Positions 26,805 through 37,570 of a DNA stretch of 64,000 bases are shown here, piece by piece (within the stretch, counting starts at the first letter, position 1; every line of letters starts with the position of its first letter). The translations under genes were made by a program, and so were the position numbers. The notes beneath the pieces were generated by a model. The model was given only the letters and a program-made list of their open reading frames with translations, did not search any database and was not told the origin of the DNA. Source of the DNA: Acuticoccus sp051016205 (GTDB taxonomy: Bacteria > Pseudomonadota > Alphaproteobacteria > Rhizobiales > Amorphaceae); the NCBI GenBank assembly GCA_051016205.1, contig CP136534.1, forward strand, positions 1,488,001 through 1,552,000, written 5' to 3'.

Positions 26805-27947
26805 TCAGTGGCTCAGGTTGTCGAAGAAGTCCTTCGCACGGGAGAAAAAACCGTGACTTTCGGGATGGTTTTCCGTGCTGGAAAGGTCTTCGAACTCGGC
26901 CATCAGCTCCTTTTGGCGGCGGGTCAGGTTGCGCGGCGTCTCCACCACGACCTGAATATACATATCGCCCATCTGTCCGGAACGCATCACCGGCATGCCT
27001 TTTCCGCGCAAACGCAGCTGTCGGCCTGTCTGAGTGCCTTCCGGGATCTTCACTTTCGACTTCTCACCCGTGATGGACGGCACCTCCACAGAGCCCCCCA
27101 AAGCCGCACGGCCCATGGAGATGGGCACGCGGCAATAAAGGTCGGCGCCTTCCCGCTGGAAGAAGTCGTGCGCGCGAATGGACAAGAAAATGTAAAGGTC
27201 GCCGGAGGGGCCGCCCATGGTGCCAGCCTCGCCCTCGCCGGCAAGACGGATGCGCGTGCCATCCTCAATCCCTGCGGGGACGTTGACGGACAGCTCCCTC
27301 TCGGTGGAGACGCGGCCTGCGCCATTGCAGTTGGTGCAAGGGTCGCGCACCACGCTGCCGCGCCCCTGGCAGGTCACACAGGTGCGTTCAAGGGTGAAAA
27401 AGCCCTGGGCAACACGGATGCGGCCTGCGCCTGAGCAGGTGGGGCAGGTGGCAGGGCTGGTGCCTTGGCGCGCACCTGAGCCCTCGCACACATCGCAGGC
27501 CGCGGATGTGGGCACGGTGATGGAGACGGTCTTGCCCGCAAAGGCGTCTTCCAGCGAGATATCCAGATTGTAGCGAAGGTCAGAGCCGCGCTGGCGTCCG
27601 CCGCCACCTGAGCGCCCGCCTGAGCGTGCGCCGCCGAAAAACTCGTCGAAAATGTCGGACATGGCCGACGCGAAGTCGTTGCCAAAGCCAGGGCCGCCGG
27701 CGCCAGCGCGCCCTTCGAAGGCTGCATGGCCGAAACGGTCATAAGCGGCGCGCTTTTGCGGGTCGCGCAGCACCTCGTAGGCTTCGGAGACTTCCTTGAA
27801 GCGAATTTCCGCCTCTGCGTTCCCCGGATTGCGGTCCGGGTGAAACTCCATGGCGAGTTTGCGGTATGCGGTCTTGAGGGACTTCTCGTCCACCGACCGT
27901 GTCACACCGAGAAGTTCGTAATAGTCGGCTTTTTGGGTCGCGGCCAT
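26805..27947 (-). CDS. dnaJ: Chaperone protein DnaJ
   Basis: Hsp40 co-chaperone stimulating DnaK ATPase. It is 380 aa: J domain with EFHPDRNPG, a Gly/Phe/Ser-rich linker around residues 75-105, four zinc motifs (CDVCEGSG, CPTCSGAG, CVTCQGRG, CTNCNGAG) and the C-terminal substrate domains. It lies 109 bases downstream of dnaK in the same orientation, with an inverted repeat in the gap. Confidence 0.98.
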   Translation of the reverse strand: MAATQKADYYELLGVTRSVDEKSLKTAYRKLAMEFHPDRNPGNAEAEIRFKEVSEAYEVLRDPQKRAAYDRFGHAAFEGRAGAGGPGFGNDFASAMSDIFDEFFGGARSGGRSGGGGRQRGSDLRYNLDISLEDAFAGKTVSITVPTSAACDVCEGSGARQGTSPATCPTCSGAGRIRVAQGFFTLERTCVTCQGRGSVVRDPCTNCNGAGRVSTERELSVNVPAGIEDGTRIRLAGEGEAGTMGGPSGDLYIFLSIRAHDFFQREGADLYCRVPISMGRAALGGSVEVPSITGEKSKVKIPEGTQTGRQLRLRGKGMPVMRSGQMGDMYIQVVVETPRNLTRRQKELMAEFEDLSSTENHPESHGFFSRAKDFFDNLSH

Positions 27948-28005
27948 AGCGTCCGGGCTGGGTCCTGGAAATGCACTGGCGGCCGAAGCCGCCGCCTAAA
28001 GGATT

Positions 28006-28039
28006 GGCCGCGCAGACGTCTTGTTACGCCTGCGCGGCC
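28006..28039 (-). terminator. Perfect 10-bp hairpin between dnaK and dnaJ
   Basis: The arms GGCCGCGCAG (28006-28015) and CTGCGCGGCC (28030-28039) pair perfectly around a 14-base loop. No T-run follows, so it may be a partial terminator or an mRNA-stability/processing hairpin that sets DnaK above DnaJ, as in other bacteria. The role is inferred. Confidence 0.5.
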
Positions 28040-28056
28040 CTGTCATGCAAATCCTG

Positions 28057-29988
<1,932 letters not shown>

Positions 29989-30099
29989 AGTGTCTCCTTA
30001 AGGCGGACCGGCTGGACCCGAGACGGCATCCAGATCGAAAGCGAAACCGGTCCCCGGTTCGCATGATGACAGGGGCAGCAAGCCACCCCGTACAATCGC

Positions 30100-30130
30100 C
30101 ACATATAAGAGGGGCGAAGATGCACACAAG
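30100..30130 (-). promoter_or_regulatory. RpoH (sigma-32) heat-shock promoter for dnaKJ
   Basis: Read on the minus strand: CTTG (30130-30127), 17 bases, then CTTATATGTG (30109-30100). This matches every fixed position of the alphaproteobacterial RpoH consensus CTTG-N17-CyTATnTnnG. Its place about 112 bases before the dnaK ATG fits a heat-shock transcript. Confidence 0.85.
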
Positions 30131-30146
30131 GCGCGTGCCCTGCGTG

Positions 30147-32348
30147 TCAACGGGCCGAATCGCTCTCCTGTTCCGGCGCGCTGGCGGCAATATCCACCGT
30201 GACGGTGACCCTCAGGCCCAACGTTTCACCCTCAGCATCGTTCTCGCTGCCAATGTCGAAGGCAGATCTGTCGAGGGTGACCGTGCCTTTTGCGCGGCCG
30301 ATACCGTCTTGAACATCAAGGCTAAATGGCATTGTCACCGCCTGGTCGATCCCACGCAGCGACAACGTGCCCTCAGCGATAAATCCGCCCTCACCATCGG
30401 AGGAGATGGAGGAGGTGGTGAAGGTGGCGGTTTGATAACGCCGCGCTGCAAGGCCGTCTGAGCCACGCAACTGTGCATTGGTGATCCCCCGCGTGGACAT
30501 GGTGGCGCTCGCAAGGTCGATTTCCGCACTGATGGAGGAGGCCTCAAGGGCGTTCTCATCGAAGCGGATGGTGGTGTTGAAGGTCTCGAACCGCCCGCTT
30601 GCCTCGCCACCATCGTTCCTGAAGCTGAAGGTGAGGCTGCTTTGATCGGGGATCATCGTCCAAAGCTGCGGCGTCGGCGCGGCGGCGGGGCCCGGTGCTT
30701 GCGGCGCAGCGTCGACGGACGGGGCAAGGCGCGTTGCGGTCGGATCGGTGAGAGCGGGTGTGCTTTGGGCTGCGGACTGCGCGGGCTCAGGGGTGGGCGG
30801 CGCATCGGTGGCGCGTATGGCGGTGAGGTCGGTGTCGATGGTCACCTCGTCCGCCAGCGTCTCGGCCGAGGCATCGTTGTCGGCGCCAAGACCGTAGTCG
30901 AGCCGGCTCACCGTCATCGTGCCTTTGGCTTCGGCAAGATCCCCAACGATGGACAGGGTGAAGTTGAGCGTTTGCGGATGAGACACGCCGCGGATGGTGA
31001 GCGTTCCGTCAGCGGCATACCCGCCCGCATCCTCGCGAATGGAGGAGGAGGTGAAGGTCGCCGTCCCGAACTGCCTGTTGGCGAACCCGTCCGATCCGTT
31101 GATCTGCCCGCGCGAGATGGCCGAGCCGGACATGGACACGCTGGTGGTGTCGATGGTGACGTCGATCTTGGAGCCTTCAAGGTTCGACGGATCGAACACG
31201 ATGTCGGTGGTGAAGGTTCCGAACGTCCCCGTCACGGAGTCACCGTCGTTGGTGACGGTGAAGGTGAGGGTGCTCTCCTCAGGCTTCATCGCCCAGCGGT
31301 GGCTTTGGGCAGAGACTGGATCGGCGGCAGGGGCTGGTGTTGCCGCCGGCTGGCTTGCCGGCGCTGCATCGCTCGTCGGCGCAGGAGAAGCGGCTGGAGC
31401 GTCGGTGGCCGGCGTGTCGGTGGCCGGCGCCTGGGCGGTGTCAGTGGTGGCGCTTGTGTCCGCTGTTGCGGGGGCGTCGGGCTCTGCGTGGGTTTCCACC
31501 GAAGACGCGGCGGTGGGTGTGCCTGATGCCAGCGGCGAGGACGCCGGCGCATCGGCGGCGCCTGAGGCTAGGGCCGTCGCCTGGTCCGGGGAGACGCCTT
31601 GGCTGGTGGTGGAGGCGGCGGGCGGTGCCGCATCGGCCGCCGTCGCAGTGTCGTCGGAGCGGGTGAAAAGGCCGATCCCCACGATGGTGCCCACGAAGAG
31701 AACCGTTGCGATCCACGTGGTGGCGTGGCCGTAGGAATTGCGGGGGCCATCGCCCTTGGCAAATAGCGACATGCGGGTGAGGTAACCTCGGTGTTCCATC
31801 TGATGCTTCAGCGCACCGGCAATGTGTAGCGCAATAAGCCCTGCCGCCGCATAGGCCAGAATGAAGTGCGCCCACTCCGACCCTTCAGACAACGTATCGC
31901 GCGTGCCCTCTGACAACCCATCCAGCCCAGGGATGTGGGGCCACGGCAGCCAGTCCTGGAAGAACAGCAGCGTCTCCACCTGGAACGGGGAGACCGTCAC
32001 CATCAGCCAGCCCGACAGAGGGATCGCCAGAAGCAGGAAGTAGAAGACAAGGTGCACCACATGGGCGATCCCCGCCTCCAGCGGCTTGACGTCGGCAGGC
32101 AAAGGGGGCGGCGGATTGAATGCGCGCCAAAGGATGCGCGCCACAGTGAGGGCGAGGATCGTGACGCCAAAGCTTTTGTGCAGCTGGTAGGCGTCAAATT
32201 GCAGCGATGAGCCCTGCGCCAGAAAGTCGACCATGATCAGGCCGCCGATGATTTGCAGGATCATCAGGATCGCGATCGTCCAATGGAGGACAATCGCGCC
32301 GGTGGTGTAACGGGAAGCCCTGAAGGGCGGCGCGCTGGTGGTGGGCAA
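30147..32348 (-). CDS. Cytochrome b561 fused to two YceI lipid-binding domains
   Basis: 733 aa. Residues about 10-200 are a bacterial cytochrome b561 with four membrane helices and haem-ligand His candidates (VLHWTIA, YQLHKSFG, AHVVHLVF, LIALHIAG). A fifth helix (about 208-228, WIATVLFVGTIVGIGLF) would carry the chain across to the periplasm. Then come an Ala/Pro/Thr-rich linker, a YceI domain (about 345-510), another linker, and a second YceI domain (about 560-725). YceI domains bind long isoprenoids such as quinones. The fusion suggests handling of a quinone-like lipid next to a haem protein. It is probably co-transcribed with the separate yceI gene upstream. Confidence 0.88.
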   Translation of the reverse strand: MPTTSAPPFRASRYTTGAIVLHWTIAILMILQIIGGLIMVDFLAQGSSLQFDAYQLHKSFGVTILALTVARILWRAFNPPPPLPADVKPLEAGIAHVVHLVFYFLLLAIPLSGWLMVTVSPFQVETLLFFQDWLPWPHIPGLDGLSEGTRDTLSEGSEWAHFILAYAAAGLIALHIAGALKHQMEHRGYLTRMSLFAKGDGPRNSYGHATTWIATVLFVGTIVGIGLFTRSDDTATAADAAPPAASTTSQGVSPDQATALASGAADAPASSPLASGTPTAASSVETHAEPDAPATADTSATTDTAQAPATDTPATDAPAASPAPTSDAAPASQPAATPAPAADPVSAQSHRWAMKPEESTLTFTVTNDGDSVTGTFGTFTTDIVFDPSNLEGSKIDVTIDTTSVSMSGSAISRGQINGSDGFANRQFGTATFTSSSIREDAGGYAADGTLTIRGVSHPQTLNFTLSIVGDLAEAKGTMTVSRLDYGLGADNDASAETLADEVTIDTDLTAIRATDAPPTPEPAQSAAQSTPALTDPTATRLAPSVDAAPQAPGPAAAPTPQLWTMIPDQSSLTFSFRNDGGEASGRFETFNTTIRFDENALEASSISAEIDLASATMSTRGITNAQLRGSDGLAARRYQTATFTTSSISSDGEGGFIAEGTLSLRGIDQAVTMPFSLDVQDGIGRAKGTVTLDRSAFDIGSENDAEGETLGLRVTVTVDIAASAPEQESDSAR

Positions 32349-32474
32349 GACGACGACCTCCTAGAGCAGGCCACGCCGCCGGGGACGTTTGGCGGCGTGT
32401 GGGAGCCTCTCCGCCCCGATCAGGACGGGAGGCTAGAGCTTCCGTCAGGACGCGTGAGGCTCCGGCCGGAAGAG

Positions 32475-33077
32475 TCAGTTCTGTAGTAGGAACTCGCCCT
32501 GGATTTCAACGACCACATCGTCGCCGATGGGACCCACGAGAGAGGTGATCCCGAACTCTGACCGCTTGATCACGCCCGTTGCGGAGATGCCGATGGTGGG
32601 ATTGCCGGACATGGGGTGGTCCTGCGCGCCGTTCAGCGTGGTCTCCAGCACCAGGGAATGGGTTTGGCCAGCAAGGGTGAGTTCGCCTGAGATATTGGCG
32701 GTGTTCTCGCCCGTCACTTCGATGCTGCTGGAGGTGAAGGTGATCTCTGGATGGGCGTCCGCGTTGATGAACATGTCGGACTCGATTTCGGCGTTGAAAT
32801 CCTTAGCGGCCGGGTGGAGCGTTTCCACTTCCTGGCCGTTGACGGTCACCGACACGGAGGAGTTGGCCACATCGGCCGCATCAAGGGTGATGGTGGCGTC
32901 GATGGCATCGCGGGCAAAGGTGCCCGTGTAGTTGGAAAAGCCAAGGTGGTTGACCTTCCAAAGAATCGAGGTGTGGGTGGGGTCCACCACGTAGGTGCCC
33001 GACGGCACGTCCAGGGTTTGGGCTGAGGCGGCGGTCGCAAGGCCGAGCGAGGTGGCGGCGGCAAGTAAGAGGCGCAT
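32475..33077 (-). CDS. Periplasmic YceI-family protein
   Basis: 200 aa with a Sec signal peptide (MRLLLAAATSLG to ASAQ) and a YceI lipocalin-like domain: YVVDPTHTSILWKVNHLGFSN, TFTSSSIEV, GELTLAGQTHSL. It likely binds a polyisoprenoid in the periplasm. ATG 33077 is chosen over ATG 33083 because GGGAG sits 6 bases before it. It lies 126 bases upstream of the b561-YceI fusion on the same strand, so together they carry three YceI domains. Confidence 0.9.
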   Translation of the reverse strand: MRLLLAAATSLGLATAASAQTLDVPSGTYVVDPTHTSILWKVNHLGFSNYTGTFARDAIDATITLDAADVANSSVSVTVNGQEVETLHPAAKDFNAEIESDMFINADAHPEITFTSSSIEVTGENTANISGELTLAGQTHSLVLETTLNGAQDHPMSGNPTIGISATGVIKRSEFGITSLVGPIGDDVVVEIQGEFLLQN

Positions 33078-33216
33078 AGGCATCTCCCGTCGTATTAGGT
33101 GGCGATGCACCTATTGCACCGCCGTCGCCCATAGGTAGACGCGCCCTTGCGTTTGAGAACACCGCGCGCTCTTGACACATCTGTGATGGGATCAGCCCTT
33201 GCCGCGGCGACCGGTG

Positions 33217-34451
33217 TTAAATGGCGTGGTCGAGGTAGCGCGACAGGAACGGCTCCGTCCCATCCTCCCACGGTGCGGTCGGTGTGTCGGCAAATGCCTC
33301 GCGGAGGGCAGGCGCTTCGCCCGCGGTGCCGTAGATGTCGGTCGTGGCAAGCCAGCGGTCCGGATCGACCCGCGCAGCAAGGGCTTTTTGCATAAGACGG
33401 TCCCAGTTGGGGTCGTTTGGGGTAATGGGGTCGCCGTCCTCCGTGGCGGCAGCGCAGTCGCGGCACCGCAGCGCCGATGCCAGCGCAAGGCCCCCGATAT
33501 GCGCCCTTTGGCCAGGCGGTCAGCGATGGTGGGGACGATGAACTTCGGCTGCCTGTTGGAGCCATCGAGACAAAGCCTGCGCACCGTGTCACCAATCATG
33601 CGATTGGCGAAACGGCTCTCGACCCGAGCCGTATAGGCGGCAAGGTTGGTCCCCGGCGCAGGCGGGACGGCGGTCACGAACGCCACCCCCACATCCTCCA
33701 AGGCGGGACGGCCTGCCGGGGGAAGGTGTCTTCAAGCACCCACCAGCTGAAGTCCTCGCAGAAGACGGGTACGGCGTCCTCGATGCCAAAGTCTTGCGAC
33801 AGCATCGCGCGCTCCCGCTCGCCTGTCGCGGGGGTGTTTCGGTCCACCATGGCGTTGGGTAGTGCCACCTCCCTGGCAATGATGTCGGCAAGGTGCGCGT
33901 CCCACAGTCGTGCCGTGCCTGAAACGGCGCCGCGGGCGACTGATCCGTTGTGCGAGATGTTGTCGCAGGACATGACGGCGAATGGCGCTTTGTCCTCCTT
34001 CCGCCCAAAGCCGAGCGCCCGTGCCAGAAGGCCGAACACTGTGCTCGGTGCCGCCGTCACGGCCGCCCCCGCCGCGACCGCCTTTTGGGTGGGGTCGAAG
34101 CGCCCCTCCGCATCGAGGAGGGAGCCGCCTTCGGTAACCGTCAGCGACACGATGCGTACGGTGGGGTCGGCGAGGGCTTCGAGGATCGCCGCCGGCTCGC
34201 GCACCGGCAAGATGCCCACCATGGACTCCGTGACCGGCGCCGAACTTGCCCCGGCGGCCTGGGAGATAATGGTGGTTGAGGTGGTCCTGGCCCATGAGGG
34301 CTGTTCGCATTGCAGCATCGCGCTTCCTCACACCTGCACCAAGGATCGCAAAGTCGTGGTCGCGGCCCGATCGAAACAACGCGTCCTGGTCAACCGCCTG
34401 ATGGGCGCGGTGAAGACCGCCGACGCCAAAGTGCACGATGCCGGGCTGTAG
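33217..34451 (-). pseudogene. Decayed mannitol dehydrogenase/fructuronate reductase family gene
   Basis: Homology to the polyol dehydrogenase (UxuB/MtlK) family runs across this stretch but switches frame several times. The pieces, in order, are VHFGVGGLHRAHQAVDQD (about 34436), a long piece with VMSCDNISHNG and AMVDRNTPAT (about 34300-33700), LCLDGSNRQPKFIVPTIADR (about 33600-33520), and a last piece ending LSRYLDHAI with stop at 33217. Some central residues are missing near LEDVGV, and an in-frame TGA lies just before the first piece. Intact members are about 480-490 aa. It cannot make a working enzyme. Confidence 0.85.
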
Positions 34452-34566
34452 TGCCGCCCTGTCTCAGGTCGGAATGGCAGCGGTCTTGGCAACGATGCTC
34501 AGCGTTGCGGCGGCAATTTTGGTCACCAGGGTTCCGTCCGGTCGGGCGGCGAGCCCTGCCGGCGCC

Positions 34567-34580
34567 TTGATCCAGATCAA
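34567..34580 (+). promoter_or_regulatory. FNR/FixK-type box upstream of hupS
   Basis: TTGATCCAGATCAA is a perfect TTGAT-N4-ATCAA site, extended to an 18-base palindrome by flanking CC/GG. Its centre lies about 111 bases before the hupS start, in a 230-base non-coding region. FNR/FixK proteins activate hup and fix genes at low oxygen in many alphaproteobacteria. No convincing -10 was identified for a transcript start about 41 bases downstream. Confidence 0.75.
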
Positions 34581-34684
34581 GGTGGCAGTGGGCCGCTTCC
34601 CCAACCCTCCCGCGATTACGGTGGCGACAATGTATCGACCACCGAATGTCGAAGCGCTTGGATGGTATGAAGGGGGCCGGCCGT

Positions 34685-35776
34685 ATGGCGGGGAACGAGA
34701 CCTTTTACGAGGTGATGCGCCGGCAGGGAATCACCCGGCGCAGTTTCATCAAATACTGCTCGCTGACAGCAACGGCCCTAGGATTGGGCCCGGCGTTCGT
34801 CCCGAAGATCGCCCATGCGATGGAAACCAAGCCGCGCACGCCGGTGATCTGGCTGCATGGGCTAGAGTGCACCTGCTGCACGGAAAGCTTCATCCGCTCG
34901 GCCCACCCACTGGTGAAGGACGTCGTCCTGTCCATGATCAGCCTGGACTACGACGACACCTTGATGGCCGCCGCAGGCCACCAGGCGGAAGCGGCCCTTG
35001 AGGAGACCATCGAGCGTTACAAGGGCAACTACATTCTCGCCGTGGAGGGCAATCCGCCCCTCAACGACGACGGGATGTACTGCATTGTCGCCGGCAAACC
35101 CTTCGTGGACCAGCTGCGTCATGCCTCAGAGCATGCCAAGGCGATCATTTCCTGGGGGGCGTGCGCGTCCTTCGGCTGCGTCCAGGCGGCCTCGCCCAAT
35201 CCGACGCGCGCCACGCCCGTCCACAAGGTCATCACCGACAAGCCCATCATCAAGGTGCCCGGCTGCCCGCCCATTGCCGAGGTGATGACAGGCGTCATCA
35301 CCTACATGCTCACCTTCGAGCGTCTGCCAGAACTGGACCGGCAGGGGCGGCCGAAAATGTTCTACTCCCAACGCATCCACGACAAGTGCTATCGGCGGCC
35401 GCACTTTGATGCCGGCCAGTTCGTTGAAGAGTGGGACGACGAGGGCGCGCGGCGCGGCTACTGCCTTTACAAGGTGGGCTGCAAAGGGCCCACCACCTAC
35501 AACGCCTGCTCGACGGTGGGGTGGAACGAGGGCGTCTCCTTCCCCATCCAGTCCGGTCACGGCTGTATTGGTTGCTCCGAGGACGGCTTCTGGGACAAAG
35601 GCTCCTTCTACGACCGTCTGACCAACATCAACGCCTTCGGGATCGAGGCCAATGCCGATCAGATCGGCGGCTATGCGGCGCTCGGCGTCGGTGGCCTTGT
35701 GGCTGCGCACGCGGCCGTCAGCGCCCTCAAGCGCGCCCAAAAGAAGCCTGAGAAGATCGATCGGGAGGACGCGTGA
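34685..35776 (+). CDS. hupS: Uptake [NiFe] hydrogenase small subunit, O2-tolerant type (group 1d-like)
   Basis: 363-aa iron-sulfur subunit passing electrons from the NiFe site to cytochrome b. The twin-arginine signal TRRSFIK at residues 17-23 exports the folded dimer. The proximal cluster has the six-cysteine pattern of O2-tolerant enzymes: ECTCC (residues 61-65, with the extra Cys 64) and GACASFGC with its extra Cys. Distal-cluster HDKC and the medial GHGCIGC motif follow. A C-terminal hydrophobic helix (GGYAALGVGGLVAAHAA) anchors it. ATG 34685 is preferred for its AAGGGGG site and the family-like METFYEVMRRQG-type start; ATG 34646 and 34667 lie upstream. It overlaps hupL. Confidence 0.96.
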   Translation: MAGNETFYEVMRRQGITRRSFIKYCSLTATALGLGPAFVPKIAHAMETKPRTPVIWLHGLECTCCTESFIRSAHPLVKDVVLSMISLDYDDTLMAAAGHQAEAALEETIERYKGNYILAVEGNPPLNDDGMYCIVAGKPFVDQLRHASEHAKAIISWGACASFGCVQAASPNPTRATPVHKVITDKPIIKVPGCPPIAEVMTGVITYMLTFERLPELDRQGRPKMFYSQRIHDKCYRRPHFDAGQFVEEWDDEGARRGYCLYKVGCKGPTTYNACSTVGWNEGVSFPIQSGHGCIGCSEDGFWDKGSFYDRLTNINAFGIEANADQIGGYAALGVGGLVAAHAAVSALKRAQKKPEKIDREDA

Positions 35777-37566
35777 TGGTCACCACACCCAACGGGTTCG
35801 ATCTTGACGCCTCGGGCCGACGCATTGTCGTCGACCCTGTCACCCGCATCGAAGGCCACATGCGGTGCGAGGTGAACGTCGACGATGAGGGCGTCATTCG
35901 CAACGCTGTGTCCACAGGCACCATGTGGCGCGGCTTGGAAGTCATCTTGAAGGGCCGTGACCCGCGCGATGCCTGGGCGTTCACCGAGCGCATTTGCGGG
36001 GTGTGCACAGGCACCCATGCGCTGACGTCCGTGCGTGCTGTGGAGGACGCTTTGGGGATCGAGATCCCCGAGAACGCCAACTCCATCCGCAACATGATGC
36101 AGCTGAACCTTCAGGTACACGACCATCTGGTCCACTTCTACCACCTCCACGCGCTGGACTGGGTGAACCCCATCAACGCGCTGAAGGCGGACCCCAAGGC
36201 GACATCGGAACTGCAGCAGACGGTGGGGCCGAACCACCCGATGTCCTCGCCAGGCTACTTCAGGGACGTTCAGAACCGCCTGAAAGCCTTCGTGGAGTCG
36301 GGCCAGCTTGGCCCGTTCAAGAACGGCTACTGGGACAACCCGGCCTACAAGCTGCCGCCCGAGGCGGACCTGATGGCCACCACCCACTATTTGGAGGCGC
36401 TGGACCTGCAAAAGGAGATCGTGAAAGTCCACACGATCTTCGGCGGCAAGAACCCGCACCCCAACTGGCTGGTGGGCGGTGTGCCTTGCCCCATCAATGT
36501 CCATGGGACGGGGGCGGTGGGCGCCATCAACATGGAGCGTCTGAACCACGTCGCCAAGGTGATTGCCGAAGCACGCACCTTTATCAACAATGTCTACATT
36601 CCCGACCTCATCGCCATTGCAGGCTTTTACAAGAGCTGGTTGCATGGCGGCGGCCTGTCGTCCAAGTTCGTGATGAGCTATGGCGACATTCCCGAGGTCG
36701 CCAATGACTGGTCGGCGGCGAACATGCACCTGCCGCGCGGAGCGATCATCAACGGTGATCTGTCCACCGTGCACGAGGTTGATGTGCGCGACCCCGAACA
36801 GATCCGCGAGTTCGTGCCCCACTCTTGGTACAGCTACGAGGATGAGAGTGTTGGTCTGCACCCCTGGGAAGGGGTGACGGAAGCCAACTTCGCCCTTGGC
36901 CCCAACACCGTCGGCACCAAGACCGACATCAAAGAACTTGACGAGGCGGCCAAGTATTCGTGGATCAAGTCGCCCCGGTGGAAGGGGCACGCCATGGAGG
37001 TAGGCCCGCTCGCCCGCTACATCATCGGCTACGCCCAAGGCAAGCCGGAGTTCAAAGAGCCCGTCGAGATGGTTCTGAAGACCCTTGATGTGCCCACCGA
37101 AGCGTTGTTCTCCACCCTTGGCCGCACCGCAGCCAGGGGGCTTGAAGCGGCGTACTGTGCGCAACTGCAGCAGCACTTCTTCGACAAGCTGATTGCCAAC
37201 ATCAAGGCCGGCGATCAGAACACGGCGAACGTTGCCAAGTGGGATCCCGATACGTGGCCGGCGGAGGCCAAGGGTGTCGGTGTCTCGGAAGCGCCGCGCG
37301 GTGCGCTCGGCCACTGGATTGTCGTCAAGAACGGCAAGATCGACAACTATCAGTGCGTCGTCCCCACCACGTGGAACGCGAGCCCGCGCGACTCCGAAGG
37401 CCAGATCGGCGCCTACGAGGCCGCGCTTTTGGGCACACCCATGGAGCGGCCTGAGGAGCCTGTGGAGATCCTCAGAACGCTGCACAGCTTCGACCCGTGT
37501 CTGGCCTGCGCCACCCATGTCATGTCGCCCGACGGCGATGAATTGACCACCGTGAAAGTGCGGTGA
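35776..37566 (+). CDS. hupL: Uptake [NiFe] hydrogenase large subunit
   Basis: 596-aa catalytic subunit binding the Ni-Fe(CN)2CO centre. The N-terminal ligand motif is RICGVCTGTH and the C-terminal motif DPCLACATH (C575, C578), after which HupD would remove 15 residues. ATG 35776 shares its A with the hupS stop (TGATG) and has GGGAGG upstream; GTG 35773 is in the same frame. It is exported with HupS through Tat by the hitchhiker mechanism known for this family. Confidence 0.98.
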   Translation: MVTTPNGFDLDASGRRIVVDPVTRIEGHMRCEVNVDDEGVIRNAVSTGTMWRGLEVILKGRDPRDAWAFTERICGVCTGTHALTSVRAVEDALGIEIPENANSIRNMMQLNLQVHDHLVHFYHLHALDWVNPINALKADPKATSELQQTVGPNHPMSSPGYFRDVQNRLKAFVESGQLGPFKNGYWDNPAYKLPPEADLMATTHYLEALDLQKEIVKVHTIFGGKNPHPNWLVGGVPCPINVHGTGAVGAINMERLNHVAKVIAEARTFINNVYIPDLIAIAGFYKSWLHGGGLSSKFVMSYGDIPEVANDWSAANMHLPRGAIINGDLSTVHEVDVRDPEQIREFVPHSWYSYEDESVGLHPWEGVTEANFALGPNTVGTKTDIKELDEAAKYSWIKSPRWKGHAMEVGPLARYIIGYAQGKPEFKEPVEMVLKTLDVPTEALFSTLGRTAARGLEAAYCAQLQQHFFDKLIANIKAGDQNTANVAKWDPDTWPAEAKGVGVSEAPRGALGHWIVVKNGKIDNYQCVVPTTWNASPRDSEGQIGAYEAALLGTPMERPEEPVEILRTLHSFDPCLACATHVMSPDGDELTTVKVR

Positions 37567-37570
37567 TGGC

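Noticed and set aside
30642..31734. Long plus-strand open frames opposite the b561-YceI linker
   Set aside because: They mirror the Ala/Pro/Thr-rich linker of the true minus-strand gene and have low-complexity composition.
34480..34600. Sigma-54-like promoter upstream of hupS
   Set aside because: TGGCAG elements occur twice, but the spacing between GG and GC is 11 or 9 bases instead of the strict 10, so neither fits a real -24/-12 site.
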